Below are positions 42,112 through 50,984 of a DNA stretch of 64,000 bases, piece by piece. Location of the stretch: positions 186,001-250,000 of the forward strand of contig NZ_VKAB01000016.1 in NCBI RefSeq assembly GCF_009769385.1, in the 5' to 3' direction. Below the pieces are notes generated by a model, which had not been told where the DNA came from, made no database searches, and saw nothing but the letters and a program-made list of their open reading frames with translations. Made by a program: the position numbers and the translations under genes. The DNA comes from Saccharothrix deserti. Its GTDB lineage: Bacteria; Actinomycetota; Actinomycetes; Mycobacteriales; Pseudonocardiaceae. Each line of letters begins with the position of its first letter. The first letter of the stretch is position 1.

Positions 42112-43041
42112 ATGGATCCGACCGGGACGGCACTGGCCGTGACGCTGTGCGTGGCTTCGGCGTTCGCCTACGCGCTCGGCGCGGTGGTGCAGCAGAGGTT
42201 GGCCGACCGGCCGACGCGGACCCTGGTCCGCACGCCGTTGTGGTGGGGTGCGATCGGGCTCAACGGTCTGGGCGCGGTCCTGCACGTCGTCGCCCTGCCG
42301 TACGGCCCGCTGGTGCTCGTGCAGTCCTTCGGTGTGCTGACGCTGGCGCTGGCGGTGCCGATGGGTGCGGTGGCACAACGGCGTCGGATCACCGGCACCG
42401 AGTCCGTCGCCACGACGCTGGTCGTGGCTGGCCTGCTCGGGCTGCTGCTGTCGACCGGTTCCGGGCACGGCGCCGTGGCGCTGTCCGGCGGCCAGTTGTC
42501 CGGTCTGCTGTCGGTGACCGCTGCCGCGCTGATCCTCCTGGGCTACCGCGGCCGAGCCGCCGGCGCGTCCGGCCTCTGGTCCGCGGTGGCGGGCGGCACG
42601 GCGTTCGGTGTCTCGTCGGCGGTCAGCCAGACCGTCGCCGTGCACGTGACCACCGACGGCCTCGACGCCCTGCTCCGGCTCGACGTCCTCGCGGCGGTCG
42701 TGGCCATCGCCGCGCTCGCCACGGCGGGGGTGTTCTTCACCCAGCGCTCCTACCGCAGCGGCCTCGGTGCTCCGCTGGCGATCAGCAACATCGCCAACCC
42801 GGTGTCCGCCGCGGCGATCGGCGTGGTGCTGCTCGGTGAGCGGTTGGGCACCGACGTCAACAGCGTGCTGCTCGCCCTCGTCGCCGCGCTCGCCGCCGTG
42901 ATCGGGGTCCACCTGCTGTCCGTCGCGTCGGCCGGGTCCGGCGCCGCGTCACCGTCCTACCGGGAGGAACCGAACCGCCGGTACGACGACACGTCCGCCG
43001 GTGTCCTCGTCGGCGTCCCGGTCACCATGCACGTACGGTGA
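42112..43041 (+). CDS. DMT-superfamily membrane transporter
   Basis: 309 residues with about nine or ten transmembrane helices. It begins TALAVTLCVASAFAYALGAV, has FGVSSAVSQTVAVHVTTDGL in the middle, and ends the second repeat with PLAISNIANPVSAAAIGVVL, then LGERLG, a typical EamA/DMT signature. Possible small-molecule exporter. The last 40 residues are polar and variable. Its stop overlaps the GTG of the histidine kinase, so it is co-transcribed with the two-component system. Confidence 0.82.
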   Translation: MDPTGTALAVTLCVASAFAYALGAVVQQRLADRPTRTLVRTPLWWGAIGLNGLGAVLHVVALPYGPLVLVQSFGVLTLALAVPMGAVAQRRRITGTESVATTLVVAGLLGLLLSTGSGHGAVALSGGQLSGLLSVTAAALILLGYRGRAAGASGLWSAVAGGTAFGVSSAVSQTVAVHVTTDGLDALLRLDVLAAVVAIAALATAGVFFTQRSYRSGLGAPLAISNIANPVSAAAIGVVLLGERLGTDVNSVLLALVAALAAVIGVHLLSVASAGSGAASPSYREEPNRRYDDTSAGVLVGVPVTMHVR

Positions 43042-44240
43042 CCGCCATGGAGTCGACGAAGACGTCGGGGATCCGCGGGTGGATGTGCCACCACCCGCTG
43101 GTCGTCGACGCCGCGCTGGGCTGTCTCCTGGTGGTGGCCGGCGTGGTCGGTGAGCTGAAGGGGGTCGGTGAACGGCACGACGGCGTGATCACCGGCCGTG
43201 ACATCGCGGCACTGGTCGTCGTGCTGCTGGCGGTCACGTTGCGGCGCAAGTGGCCGCAGCACACGCTGGTCGCCACGGCCGCCGCCGTGACCGTGCTCGT
43301 CGCCACCACCGGCGTCAGACAGGTCATCCTGCTCGTCGCCGTCGTGATCGCAGCCTTCACCACGGCCTCGCGCACCAGCCGCCGCGTCGCGTGGACGACC
43401 GCCGGTGCGGTCGCCGTCGTCATGTACCTGGTGGACGCATTCGGCAGCACGGGGTCCGTTTGGTCTCCCCAGAGCATCGGGATCGTCGCCTGGATCGGCA
43501 TGGCCACCGCCGTCGGTGACGCCGCGCGCAGCCGCCGCGCCTGGGTCGCCGAGGTCGTGGAGCGCGCCCACCGCGCCGAGCAGACCCGCGAGGAGGAAGC
43601 CAGCCGCCGCGTCATCCAGGAACGGCTGCGCATCGCCCGTGAACTGCACGACGTGGTGGCCCACCACATCGCCGTCATCAACGTGCAGGCCGGCGCCGCC
43701 AGCCACGTCCTGCACCGGCAGCCGGAACAGGCCAACCGTGCGCTCACCCACATCCGCACCGCCTGCGACACGGTGCTCAGCGAGCTCTCCTCGATCGTCG
43801 GCGTCCTGCGCCAGTCCGACGACGACCCCGACTCCTCCACCGAACCGGTGCGCGGGCTGTCCCGCCTCGCCGACATGGTCGACGCGCTGGCCGCCGCCGG
43901 TCTCACCGTCGAACGCAGGCAGATCGGCGTGACCAGGGAACTGCCCGCCGTGGTGGACCTCGCCGCGTACCGCATCATGCAGGAAGCGCTCACCAACGCC
44001 CACAAGTACGGCACCGGCACGGCCGGCCTCACCATCACCTACACCCCCGAGGGCATCACCATCGACGTCGTCAACACCGTCGCCGCGGAACGCACGCCCG
44101 CCCAATCCGGGTACGGCATCGTCGGCATGAGAGAACGCGCCGCCGCCGCGGGCGGCACTCTAGAAGCCCAGGTGGGCCCCAACGGGCGGTTCACCGTGCA
44201 CGCCGAACTGCCCGCACCGGCGTTGAAGGCCGTGTCATGA
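43038..44240 (+). CDS. Membrane histidine kinase (HisKA_3 / NarX-DesK type)
   Basis: 400 residues; GTG overlaps the DMT gene stop. Four or five N-terminal membrane helices (about 20-160) without a periplasmic domain, an HisKA_3 dimerisation helix with phospho-acceptor His in RIARELHDVVAHHIAVINVQ, and a HATPase_c domain with N-box QEALTNAHKYG and G-boxes QSGYGIVGMRERAAAAGG. It senses a membrane-related signal and phosphorylates the next gene product. Alternative start ATG 43047. Confidence 0.92.
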   Translation: MTAMESTKTSGIRGWMCHHPLVVDAALGCLLVVAGVVGELKGVGERHDGVITGRDIAALVVVLLAVTLRRKWPQHTLVATAAAVTVLVATTGVRQVILLVAVVIAAFTTASRTSRRVAWTTAGAVAVVMYLVDAFGSTGSVWSPQSIGIVAWIGMATAVGDAARSRRAWVAEVVERAHRAEQTREEEASRRVIQERLRIARELHDVVAHHIAVINVQAGAASHVLHRQPEQANRALTHIRTACDTVLSELSSIVGVLRQSDDDPDSSTEPVRGLSRLADMVDALAAAGLTVERRQIGVTRELPAVVDLAAYRIMQEALTNAHKYGTGTAGLTITYTPEGITIDVVNTVAAERTPAQSGYGIVGMRERAAAAGGTLEAQVGPNGRFTVHAELPAPALKAVS

Positions 44241-44923
44241 CCATCCGCGTGCTGCTCGCCGACGACCAGGCGCTCATCCGCGCCGGCTACAAGATGATCC
44301 TCGACTCCGAACCGGACATCGAAGTCGTCGGCGAGGCCGTCAACGGGCGCGAAGCCGTCTTCCTGGCCCGCACCACCCGCGCCGACGTCATCCTCATGGA
44401 CATCCGCATGCCCGAGGTCGACGGCATCGAAGCCACCCGCCGCATCGCCGCCGACGACGACCTCGCAGGCGTCCGGGTCCTGGTGCTGACCACGTTCGAG
44501 AACGACGAGAACGTCCTGCTCGCCGTGCGCGCCGGCGCCAGCGGGTTCCTCGGCAAGAACGTCGGTCCCGACGAGCTGATCCACGCCGTGCGGGTCGTCG
44601 CCACGGGCGACGCGATGCTCTCGCCGAAAGCCACCCGCGGGCTCGTCCTCCACGTCCTCAACCAACCGGAGGCCGCCGCACCACCGCAGGCCACCACCAC
44701 CGCGCTCAAGCACCTCACGGACCGCGAACGCGAGGTCGTCGTCCTCGTCGCCCACGGTCTGTCCAACGACCGGATCGCCGAATCCCTCCACCTCTCACCG
44801 CTGACGGTGAAGACCCACGTCAACCGCGCGATGACCAAGCTCGGCGTCCGCGACCGCGCCCAACTCGTCGTCATCGCCTACCAGAACGGCCTGGTGCGGC
44901 CGGGCGAACCACCGCCGCCCTGA
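44237..44923 (+). CDS. NarL-family response regulator
   Basis: 228 residues; ATG overlaps the kinase stop (ATGA). Receiver domain: LLADDQALIR, phospho-acceptor Asp in VILMDIRMPEVDGIEA, Thr in VLVLTTFEND, Lys in GFLGKNVGP. LuxR HTH at about 155-210 (LTDREREVVVLVAHGLSNDR, then LHLSPLTVKTHVNRAMTKLG). Likely targets are the adjacent divergent ABC exporter (40064-41904) and its own operon, as is common for such pairs. Confidence 0.94.
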   Translation: MTIRVLLADDQALIRAGYKMILDSEPDIEVVGEAVNGREAVFLARTTRADVILMDIRMPEVDGIEATRRIAADDDLAGVRVLVLTTFENDENVLLAVRAGASGFLGKNVGPDELIHAVRVVATGDAMLSPKATRGLVLHVLNQPEAAAPPQATTTALKHLTDREREVVVLVAHGLSNDRIAESLHLSPLTVKTHVNRAMTKLGVRDRAQLVVIAYQNGLVRPGEPPPP

Positions 44924-44958
44924 CCGCACGTCGGCAGCCACGTCCGACCGAAGTCCAA

Positions 44959-46971
44959 TTAGGACATCGTCTTCGCCGCCAGGTTCCTGTTGGACAGATA
45001 ACGCATGTACTCGTCGTGGTCGAGCGGGTTGCCGTCGAACCGCTCACGGGTGGGAGGTGTGCCGCGGACCCGGCGGTCGCTGCCGGGTTCGTACCAGATC
45101 GTCCCCTCGCCGTGGGTGAGGCCGGGCAGGGCGATGGCGAGGTCCCGCAGCGATCTGGCGGCGATCTCGGCCGGCACGACCCAGCCCGATCCGGACTCCG
45201 CCGCCTGCCCGAGGTCGGCTCCCAGCGACACGAGGAAACCGATCACGCCGCTCAGGGCGTCGTCCGGCACCTCCACCTCGATGGTGTAGCTGGGTTCGTA
45301 GACGGCGCTGCCCGCCGCCTTGAACGCCCGCATCAGGATCAGGGGTGTCAGGTTGCGGAAGGCCGCGGCCACGGTCATCGGCGGCTCGTAGCCGATGTGG
45401 GTGATGGTCACCGCGCAGTCGGTCACCTCCCAGCCGTACAGGCCCTGCTGGAGCGTCGCCACGGCGGCGTCCTCGATCGCGCGGTGGTAGGCCCTGGGCA
45501 GCGCGCCCGACTCCACCTCGCGGGTGAAGGTGTTCCCCGTGCCGCGCGGTGCGGGCTCGATGCGCACGCCGAGCGTCTGCCAGAACTCGTTGGGGCCGCG
45601 CGGCGCGAACTCGTGGACCGCCTCGCCCCGGCCGGCCGGTCGTTCGAAGTACACCGGCTGGACCTGTTCGAAGACCGCCTCGACACCGAACTCGCGCTTG
45701 AGCCGTTCCGCGATCACCTCTTTCTGCACCGCTCCGTAGAGCAGCACCGACGTGGCGCCGCCGGCGACCGTGCGGGTCCGGATGAGCGGGTCCTCGTCGG
45801 CGAGCCGGGTCAGCGCGGCGTGGAGTTCGACTTCCCGGCCCGGCTGCTCGGGCCGGACGAGCGACTCCAGGATCGGCGGGGAGAAGTGCGCCCGCGGTCG
45901 CGACGCGTCCTCCTCTCCTACCCGGTCGCCGACGCGCACCCGGGGCAGGCCGCGCAGCTTGCCGATGTTGCCGGCGGTGAGCGGTCCGGGCCGGGACCGC
46001 ACGCCGCCGCCCTTGTCGCCCGCGCCGACGACCTCCAGTCCGGCGATGCGCCCGCTGTACTCCTCGGTGGCCCCGGCGTCACGCCGGTGGAACGTCACCC
46101 GCTGCCGTTCGTGCAGCTTTCCGGAGAACAGCCGCAGATACGCGACCTTCTCCCCCTTGCCGGTGCGTTCGATGGCGAAGACCGTGCCGCGGGTGCCGTC
46201 GTCGGACGACGGGTGGCCGCGGCGCACGAGGAATTCCCGAATGCCCTCGGTGAGTTCACCGGTGCCCGCGCCCGACATCGCGGATCCGAAGAAGACGGGG
46301 TGCACCAATCCTTCGGACGTCAGCTCCCCGAGTTGTTCGCGAATTCCCTCGTGCGCGGGCATGGTGTCGTAGACGAATCGGCTCAGCAGTTCCTCGTCGT
46401 TGTCCGCGAGGAGTTCGGCCACCTCGGTGGAGAAGGTCGCGTCGGCGAACGACCGGAGGGCCACGGCCGCTCCACGCGTGCCGAGCCCGTCGACCCGCAC
46501 CACCGGGACGACGGCGGGCGTGAGCCTCCTGCGGATGTCGGCCAGCAGGTCGTCGTAGCGGGCGCCCATCCGGTCGATCTTGTTGACGAAGATCAGCGTG
46601 GGCAGGCGCAGGCGCTTGAGGGACCGCATGAGCACCCTGGTCTGGGCCTGGACGCCCTCGACCGCCGAGATCACCAGGACGGCGCCGTCGAGCACGGAGA
46701 GCGCGCGCTCCACCTCGGCGATGAAGTCCGGGTGCCCCGGCGTGTCCACCAGGTTGACCTGCAGGTCCCCGAGCGCGAAGGACGCCACGGCGGAGCGGAT
46801 GGTGATGCCCCGCTGCCGCTCCAGTTCACCGGCGTCGGTCTGGGTGTTGCCGCCGTCGACGCTGCCGAGCGTCGGAATGGCGCCGTTGTCGAACAGCAGC
46901 CGCTCGGTGAGGCTGGTCTTACCCGCGTCGACGTGCGCGAGGATGCCCAGGTTGAGGGTTTGAGTCGCCAT
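44959..46971 (-). CDS. Ribosomal protection protein (OtrA/Tet(M)-like translational GTPase)
   Basis: 670-residue EF-G paralogue that releases tetracycline-type drugs from the ribosome. G1 NLGILAHVDAGKTSLTERLL, G2 RQRGITI, G3 VDTPGHPDF, G4 FVNKIDR. The later domains include VEAVFEQVQPVYFERPAG and PPMTVAAAFRNLTPLILMRA (domain IV/V), as in Tet(M)/OtrA. The Tet(M) domain IV tips are not clearly conserved. ATG 46971 follows AGGA at 5 nt. A consensus TATAAT box and a leader ORF precede it. The group contains both resistance factors and housekeeping-like relatives in producers, so drug resistance is inferred. Confidence 0.88.
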   Translation of the reverse strand: MATQTLNLGILAHVDAGKTSLTERLLFDNGAIPTLGSVDGGNTQTDAGELERQRGITIRSAVASFALGDLQVNLVDTPGHPDFIAEVERALSVLDGAVLVISAVEGVQAQTRVLMRSLKRLRLPTLIFVNKIDRMGARYDDLLADIRRRLTPAVVPVVRVDGLGTRGAAVALRSFADATFSTEVAELLADNDEELLSRFVYDTMPAHEGIREQLGELTSEGLVHPVFFGSAMSGAGTGELTEGIREFLVRRGHPSSDDGTRGTVFAIERTGKGEKVAYLRLFSGKLHERQRVTFHRRDAGATEEYSGRIAGLEVVGAGDKGGGVRSRPGPLTAGNIGKLRGLPRVRVGDRVGEEDASRPRAHFSPPILESLVRPEQPGREVELHAALTRLADEDPLIRTRTVAGGATSVLLYGAVQKEVIAERLKREFGVEAVFEQVQPVYFERPAGRGEAVHEFAPRGPNEFWQTLGVRIEPAPRGTGNTFTREVESGALPRAYHRAIEDAAVATLQQGLYGWEVTDCAVTITHIGYEPPMTVAAAFRNLTPLILMRAFKAAGSAVYEPSYTIEVEVPDDALSGVIGFLVSLGADLGQAAESGSGWVVPAEIAARSLRDLAIALPGLTHGEGTIWYEPGSDRRVRGTPPTRERFDGNPLDHDEYMRYLSNRNLAAKTMS

Positions 46972-47032
46972 GAAGGTCCTCGAAGGTGTGGGAAGTGGCA
47001 CTGGGCCGGACAACACCAACGAGTCGCCGCAT
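46919..47032 (-). CDS. Possible 37-residue leader peptide overlapping the ribosomal protection gene
   Basis: ATG 47032 is preceded by GGAGG (9 nt). The peptide begins MRRLVGVVRPSATSHTFEDL and ends in TAA inside the main gene, overlapping its start codon by 53 nt in another frame. Translation of this ORF would pass over the main ribosome site, which fits translational or transcriptional attenuation as known for tet(M). It may also be chance. Confidence 0.4.
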   Translation of the reverse strand: MRRLVGVVRPSATSHTFEDLHGDSNPQPGHPRARRRG

Positions 47033-47062
47033 GTCTCGAATCCTCCATCAAATTCGGAGATC

Positions 47063-47090
47063 GTGCGCTCAAATAAACGCGCACATTATA
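47063..47090 (-). promoter_or_regulatory. TATAAT promoter box with overlapping palindrome
   Basis: A perfect -10 TATAAT (47090-47085, minus strand) lies directly before an inverted repeat gtgcgc (47063-47068) / gcgcac (47079-47084), which overlaps the expected transcription start. No good -35 at 17 bp; a TTGCCG is 20 bp upstream. The segment is AT-rich against its surroundings. Probably an operator-controlled promoter of the ribosomal protection gene. Confidence 0.55.
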
Positions 47091-47171
47091 GTAATGGAGT
47101 GGACTCACCACGGCAAACGAATAAACCTGATCGAGGGACCTGATGGAGGGAGACGACCTGGGGATGCGACC

Positions 47172-48136
47172 TCAACCGGCTCGCAGCTGCCGAATCGGGT
47201 CGCCGTCGACGAAGGCGGCGATGTCCTCCACGACGTCGCCGTAGTACGTGCGGTAGTTCTGCTCGGTGACGTAGCCGAGGTGCGGTGTGGCGAGCACGTT
47301 CGGCAGCGAGCGGAGGGGGTCGTCGGCGGGCAGCGGCTCGGTGTCGAAGACGTCGAGGCCGGCCCCGGCGATCCAGCCCTCCCTCAGGGCGCGGAGCAGA
47401 GCCGTCCGGTCGACGAGCCCCGCGCGGGAGGTGTTGACCAGGTAGGCGTGGGGCCGCATGGCGCGCAGTTCCGCTTCCCCGAGCAGGCCACGCGTGCGCT
47501 CGGAGAGCACAAGGTGGATCGACACGAAGTCACCGCGTCGCAGCAGGTCCTCCTTGCTGTCGGCCAGTTCCGCCCCGCGGCGGCCGCGCGTTCGGCGGTG
47601 AGGTGCGGGCTCCAGGCGAGCACCCGCATGTCGAACGCCGTGGCGACGCGGGCCACCCGGCTGCCGATCTTGCCGAGCCCGAGCAGCCCCAGTGTCCGGC
47701 CGTGCAGGTCGTGGCCCACTGTGGACTGCCACGGGCCTCCCTCGCGCAGTGCCCGGTGCTCGACCGTCAGGTGCCGGGCCAGCCCCAGGATCAGCGCCCA
47801 CGTCAGTTCCACCGGCGGGGTGGAACTGCTGGCCGTGCCGCAGACGGTCACCCCCGCGGCAGCCGCTGCGGCGAGGTCGATGGACGCGTTGCGCATGCCC
47901 GTCGTCACCAGCAGCCGCAACCGGGGCAGGCGGCGCAGGAGTTCCGCGTCGAAGGGTGTCCGCTCCCGCATGGCCACGACGACCTCGCAGTCCGCGATCG
48001 CGACGACGAGCTCGTCCCGGTCCGCCAGGTGTTCGCGCAGCACGCGCACTTCCACCCGTCCCGCGAGAGGCGTCCAGTCCGCGTGGGTCGGGGCGGCGCC
48101 CTGGTAGTCGTCGAGCACGGCGCAGTGCAATGTCAT
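47172..48136 (-). pseudogene. D-2-hydroxyacid dehydrogenase, one-base frameshift
   Basis: NAD-dependent 2-hydroxyacid dehydrogenase split over two frames. ATG 48136 begins MTLHCAVLDDYQGAAPTHAD. The Rossmann motif LHGRTLGLLGLGKIGSRVAR and FDMRVLAWSPHLTAERAAAAG are in the first frame. At the CCCC run 47573-47576 the frame is lost, and the rest (AELADSKEDLLRRGDFVSIH, LVNTSRAGLVDRTALLRALR, TPHLGYVTEQNYRTYYGDVV) is in the next frame. Adding one G to the run restores a 321-residue protein of normal length. Catalytic Arg, Glu and His lie in the second part. Either a true inactivating deletion or a homopolymer sequencing error. Confidence 0.85.
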
Positions 48137-48329
48137 GGCAGACAATGTTGCACGGTGTGTAGACCGTCGACTCGGGACGGTCACCGCAACCTGCTCGGCG
48201 GCCGTGAGGACGGCCGGCCACGCCCCGGTGTATTCGCATTCGCAACCGTTCGACGATACCAAGGGCACGAGCAGGAGCGCATACTGAACGTGACGGGACC
48301 ACCATGCGGTTCCGAGAAGGTTCGTCACC

Positions 48330-50648
48330 ATGACCGTCATCAATAATCGAACACGACAGCTCGGCAACCTCCCTGCGCCCTTGACCAGCTTCATCGGGCG
48401 GCACCAGGAGATCGCGGCGGCCAAGGGCCTGTTGTCCGCGAGCCGGGTGCTCACCTTGACCGGCACCGGAGGAGTGGGCAAGACGCGGCTCGCGCTGCAG
48501 ATCGCCGCCTCCCTCCGCCGCGCCTTCCACGACGGCGTGTGGCTGGTCGAACTCGCACACCTCACCGACGCGGGGATGCTCCCGCGCACCGTCGCCGGGA
48601 CCGTCGGGCTGCGCGACGAGTCCCCCTCCCCCACCGCCCGCCTGGCCGAGCACCTGTCCGACAAACAGCTCCTGCTCGTGCTGGACAACTGCGAGCACCT
48701 GCCCGACGCCTGCGCGTACCTGCTCGACACCATCCTGCCGGTCGCGCCCTCGGTGAAGGTCCTCAACACCAGCAGGCAGCGGCTCGGTGTCGACGGCGAG
48801 CAGCTCATGAACGTGGACCCGCTCCCGGTCACACCGGAGGGCGGGAGCCGCCAAGAAGCCGTGCAGCTGTTCGTCGAGCGCGCACGTGCCACCGCACCCG
48901 GCTTCGAGCTGACCGACGCCAACCGCGACACCGTGGTCGCCATCTGCCGGAAGCTGGACGGGCTGCCGCTCGCGATCGAGCTGGCCGCGGTGTGGGTGGC
49001 CGCCTTGACGCCCGAGCAGATCCTCGCCCAGCTGTCGGACCGGTTCCGGCTGCTGTCGGGCGGACGGCGCGGCTCACGTCCGAACCAGCGGACCCTCCAG
49101 GCCGCCGTGGACTGGAGCTTCTCGCTGTGCTCCCCGCAGGAACGCGCGCTGTGGACGCGGCTGTCGGTGTTCACCGGGGGATTCGACCTCGACGCGGTCG
49201 AGGCCGTGTGCGTCGACGACGAGGTGCCGCGCGAGGACGTGGTCAGCCTGGTCGCCGCGTTGCTGGACAAGTCCGTCATCGACCGCCTCACGCACCTGCA
49301 GGACGACCGCACGCGCTTCCGGATGCTGGAGACCATCCAGTCCTACGGCCTGGCGAAGCTGGCGGAGTCCGGGCGCGAGCACGAGGTCCGCCAACGCCAC
49401 CGCGACCACTACCGGCGGCTGTCGATGCGGTACGAGGCGGAGTGCTTCGGCGCGCAGCAGGTCGACTGGCTGCTGCGGTTGCGCGCCGACCACGCCAACC
49501 TGCGGTCCGCCATCGAGTTCTGCCTCAACGCGGACGAGGGGTGCACCGCGCTGGAAGTCGCGGGCCCGACCTACCACTGGATCTCGTCCGGGTACCTGCG
49601 CGAGGGCCTGACCTGGTTGGACCGGGCGCTGGCGGCCGACCAGGAGCCGAGCGCGGTGCGCGCCAAGGCGTTGTGGGTGCGCAGCTTCCTCGCGATCCTG
49701 CTCGGTGAGGAGGGCGCGCCGGAGCGCATGCTCGCCGAGTGCCGCGCGCTGGCCGAACAGCTGGACCGGACCAACATCTTCTACCCGAAGATCTGGCAGT
49801 GCCAGGGCCTGGCCGCGTTCATGCACGGTGACGTCGACGAGTCCGAGCGGCTGTTCGAGAAGGCTCTCGAATGGCACCTGCGGGCGGGCCCCGGTCACTT
49901 CCACTGCGCGTTCGACTGCATGTTCCAGCTGGCCCTGATCAGCCTGCACCGCGACGACGAGCAGGCCGAGGAACGCGTGCGGCGGTGCCTCGCGTTCTGC
50001 GAACAGCACGGGGCCGACTGGTCCAGGTCCTACGCGCTGTGGCTCCAGGGCGTGCTCCTCTGGCGGCGCGGCGACACCGACGACGCCCTGCCGCTGCTGT
50101 ACGAGAGCATCCGGCTGCGGCAGCCGGTCGACGACCAGACCGGCCTGGCCCTCTGCGTCGAGGTCATCGCCTGGTGCGAGGCGGCCAACCACCGGTGGGA
50201 GCGGGCCGCGACGCTGCTGGGCGCGGCGATGTCGGTGGTGAGGCACAGCGGCGCCAACATCGCGCACGACCCGATGCACCGGTTCGCCCACGACGAGGTC
50301 GAGACTCACGTACGCGCACAGCTGGGTCCCGAGCTCTTCGCCCGGCACTACAACGCCGGTGCCGCGTGCTCGCCAGAGGAAGCGGTGGCGCTGGCGCTGC
50401 CGGAACAACGACGCCGCGAGACCGCCGCCGCCGCGGCCACCTCGGACGTGCTCACCCGCCGTGAGGCCGAGATCGCCGACCTCATCGCGGCAGGACGGAC
50501 GAACCGCGAGATCGCCGCCGCGCTGGTCATCTCCCAGCGCACCGCCGAATCCCACGTGGACCACATCCTGTCCAAGCTCGGGTTCACCTCGCGCACGCAG
50601 ATCGCGACGTGGGTCATGGAACGGCGCACGGCCCTCGGCGGTCGTTGA
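48330..50648 (+). CDS. Large LuxR-family regulator with AAA/NB-ARC-type ATPase and TPR region
   Basis: 772 residues. N-terminal LPAPLTSFIGRHQEIAAAKG leads into Walker A LTLTGTGGVGKTRLALQIAA (about 46-65) and Walker B LLVLDNCEHLPDACAYL. The middle (about 300-690) is helical, TPR-like (ALLDKSVIDRL, LVEEGAPERMLAECRA-type helices). The C-terminal LuxR HTH is LTRREAEIADLIAAGRTNRE, then ALVISQRTAESHVDHILSKL. It lacks the N-terminal OmpR/BTAD part of SARPs. Such ATPase-LuxR proteins act as signal-gated activators, often of secondary metabolism. Divergent from the frameshifted dehydrogenase. Confidence 0.9.
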   Translation: MTVINNRTRQLGNLPAPLTSFIGRHQEIAAAKGLLSASRVLTLTGTGGVGKTRLALQIAASLRRAFHDGVWLVELAHLTDAGMLPRTVAGTVGLRDESPSPTARLAEHLSDKQLLLVLDNCEHLPDACAYLLDTILPVAPSVKVLNTSRQRLGVDGEQLMNVDPLPVTPEGGSRQEAVQLFVERARATAPGFELTDANRDTVVAICRKLDGLPLAIELAAVWVAALTPEQILAQLSDRFRLLSGGRRGSRPNQRTLQAAVDWSFSLCSPQERALWTRLSVFTGGFDLDAVEAVCVDDEVPREDVVSLVAALLDKSVIDRLTHLQDDRTRFRMLETIQSYGLAKLAESGREHEVRQRHRDHYRRLSMRYEAECFGAQQVDWLLRLRADHANLRSAIEFCLNADEGCTALEVAGPTYHWISSGYLREGLTWLDRALAADQEPSAVRAKALWVRSFLAILLGEEGAPERMLAECRALAEQLDRTNIFYPKIWQCQGLAAFMHGDVDESERLFEKALEWHLRAGPGHFHCAFDCMFQLALISLHRDDEQAEERVRRCLAFCEQHGADWSRSYALWLQGVLLWRRGDTDDALPLLYESIRLRQPVDDQTGLALCVEVIAWCEAANHRWERAATLLGAAMSVVRHSGANIAHDPMHRFAHDEVETHVRAQLGPELFARHYNAGAACSPEEAVALALPEQRRRETAAAAATSDVLTRREAEIADLIAAGRTNREIAAALVISQRTAESHVDHILSKLGFTSRTQIATWVMERRTALGGR

Positions 50649-50700
50649 GCGGCGACCGCACCGGCGGCTCCGCACCAGCGGGGCCGCCGGCGGGCGGGCT

Positions 50701-50984
50701 TCAGCTGGTTCGGGAGCCGATGGTCAGGGTGATCTGCTGGTCTGCGTCACCGCGGGCCAGCGTGATCGTCACCTGTTGCCCAGGCCTTCACCGGCCTGGA
50801 CGGTGACCACGCTCGGCCCGATCCGTTCGACCACGTCGGCGAAACCGGCGTCCGCCCCGGCCGGGGTCGGGGCGGTGACGACCGGTTCGCCTCCGGTTGG
50901 TGCGGTGGCGTCTTCCGCGGTGCACGCCGACAGCGCGATGACCGCCGCCGCCACCGCCGCGCTGATCCTCCGTTTCCTGGTCAT
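50701..50984 (-). pseudogene. Internally deleted HtrA/DegP-like protease lipoprotein
   Basis: The N-terminal part is a lipoprotein signal (RRISAAVAAAVIALSACTAE, lipobox LSAC) and the start of a trypsin-like domain (DVVERIGPSVVTVQAGEG). The frame then stops. The remaining sequence, in another frame, reads RPGQQVTITLARGDADQQIT and ends TLTIGSRTS, which is the last part of a PDZ domain. About 250-300 codons, including the catalytic triad, are missing at a junction near 50785-50800. The start overlaps the htpX stop (ATGA), so the pair was once an operon of two membrane quality-control proteases. Confidence 0.8.
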
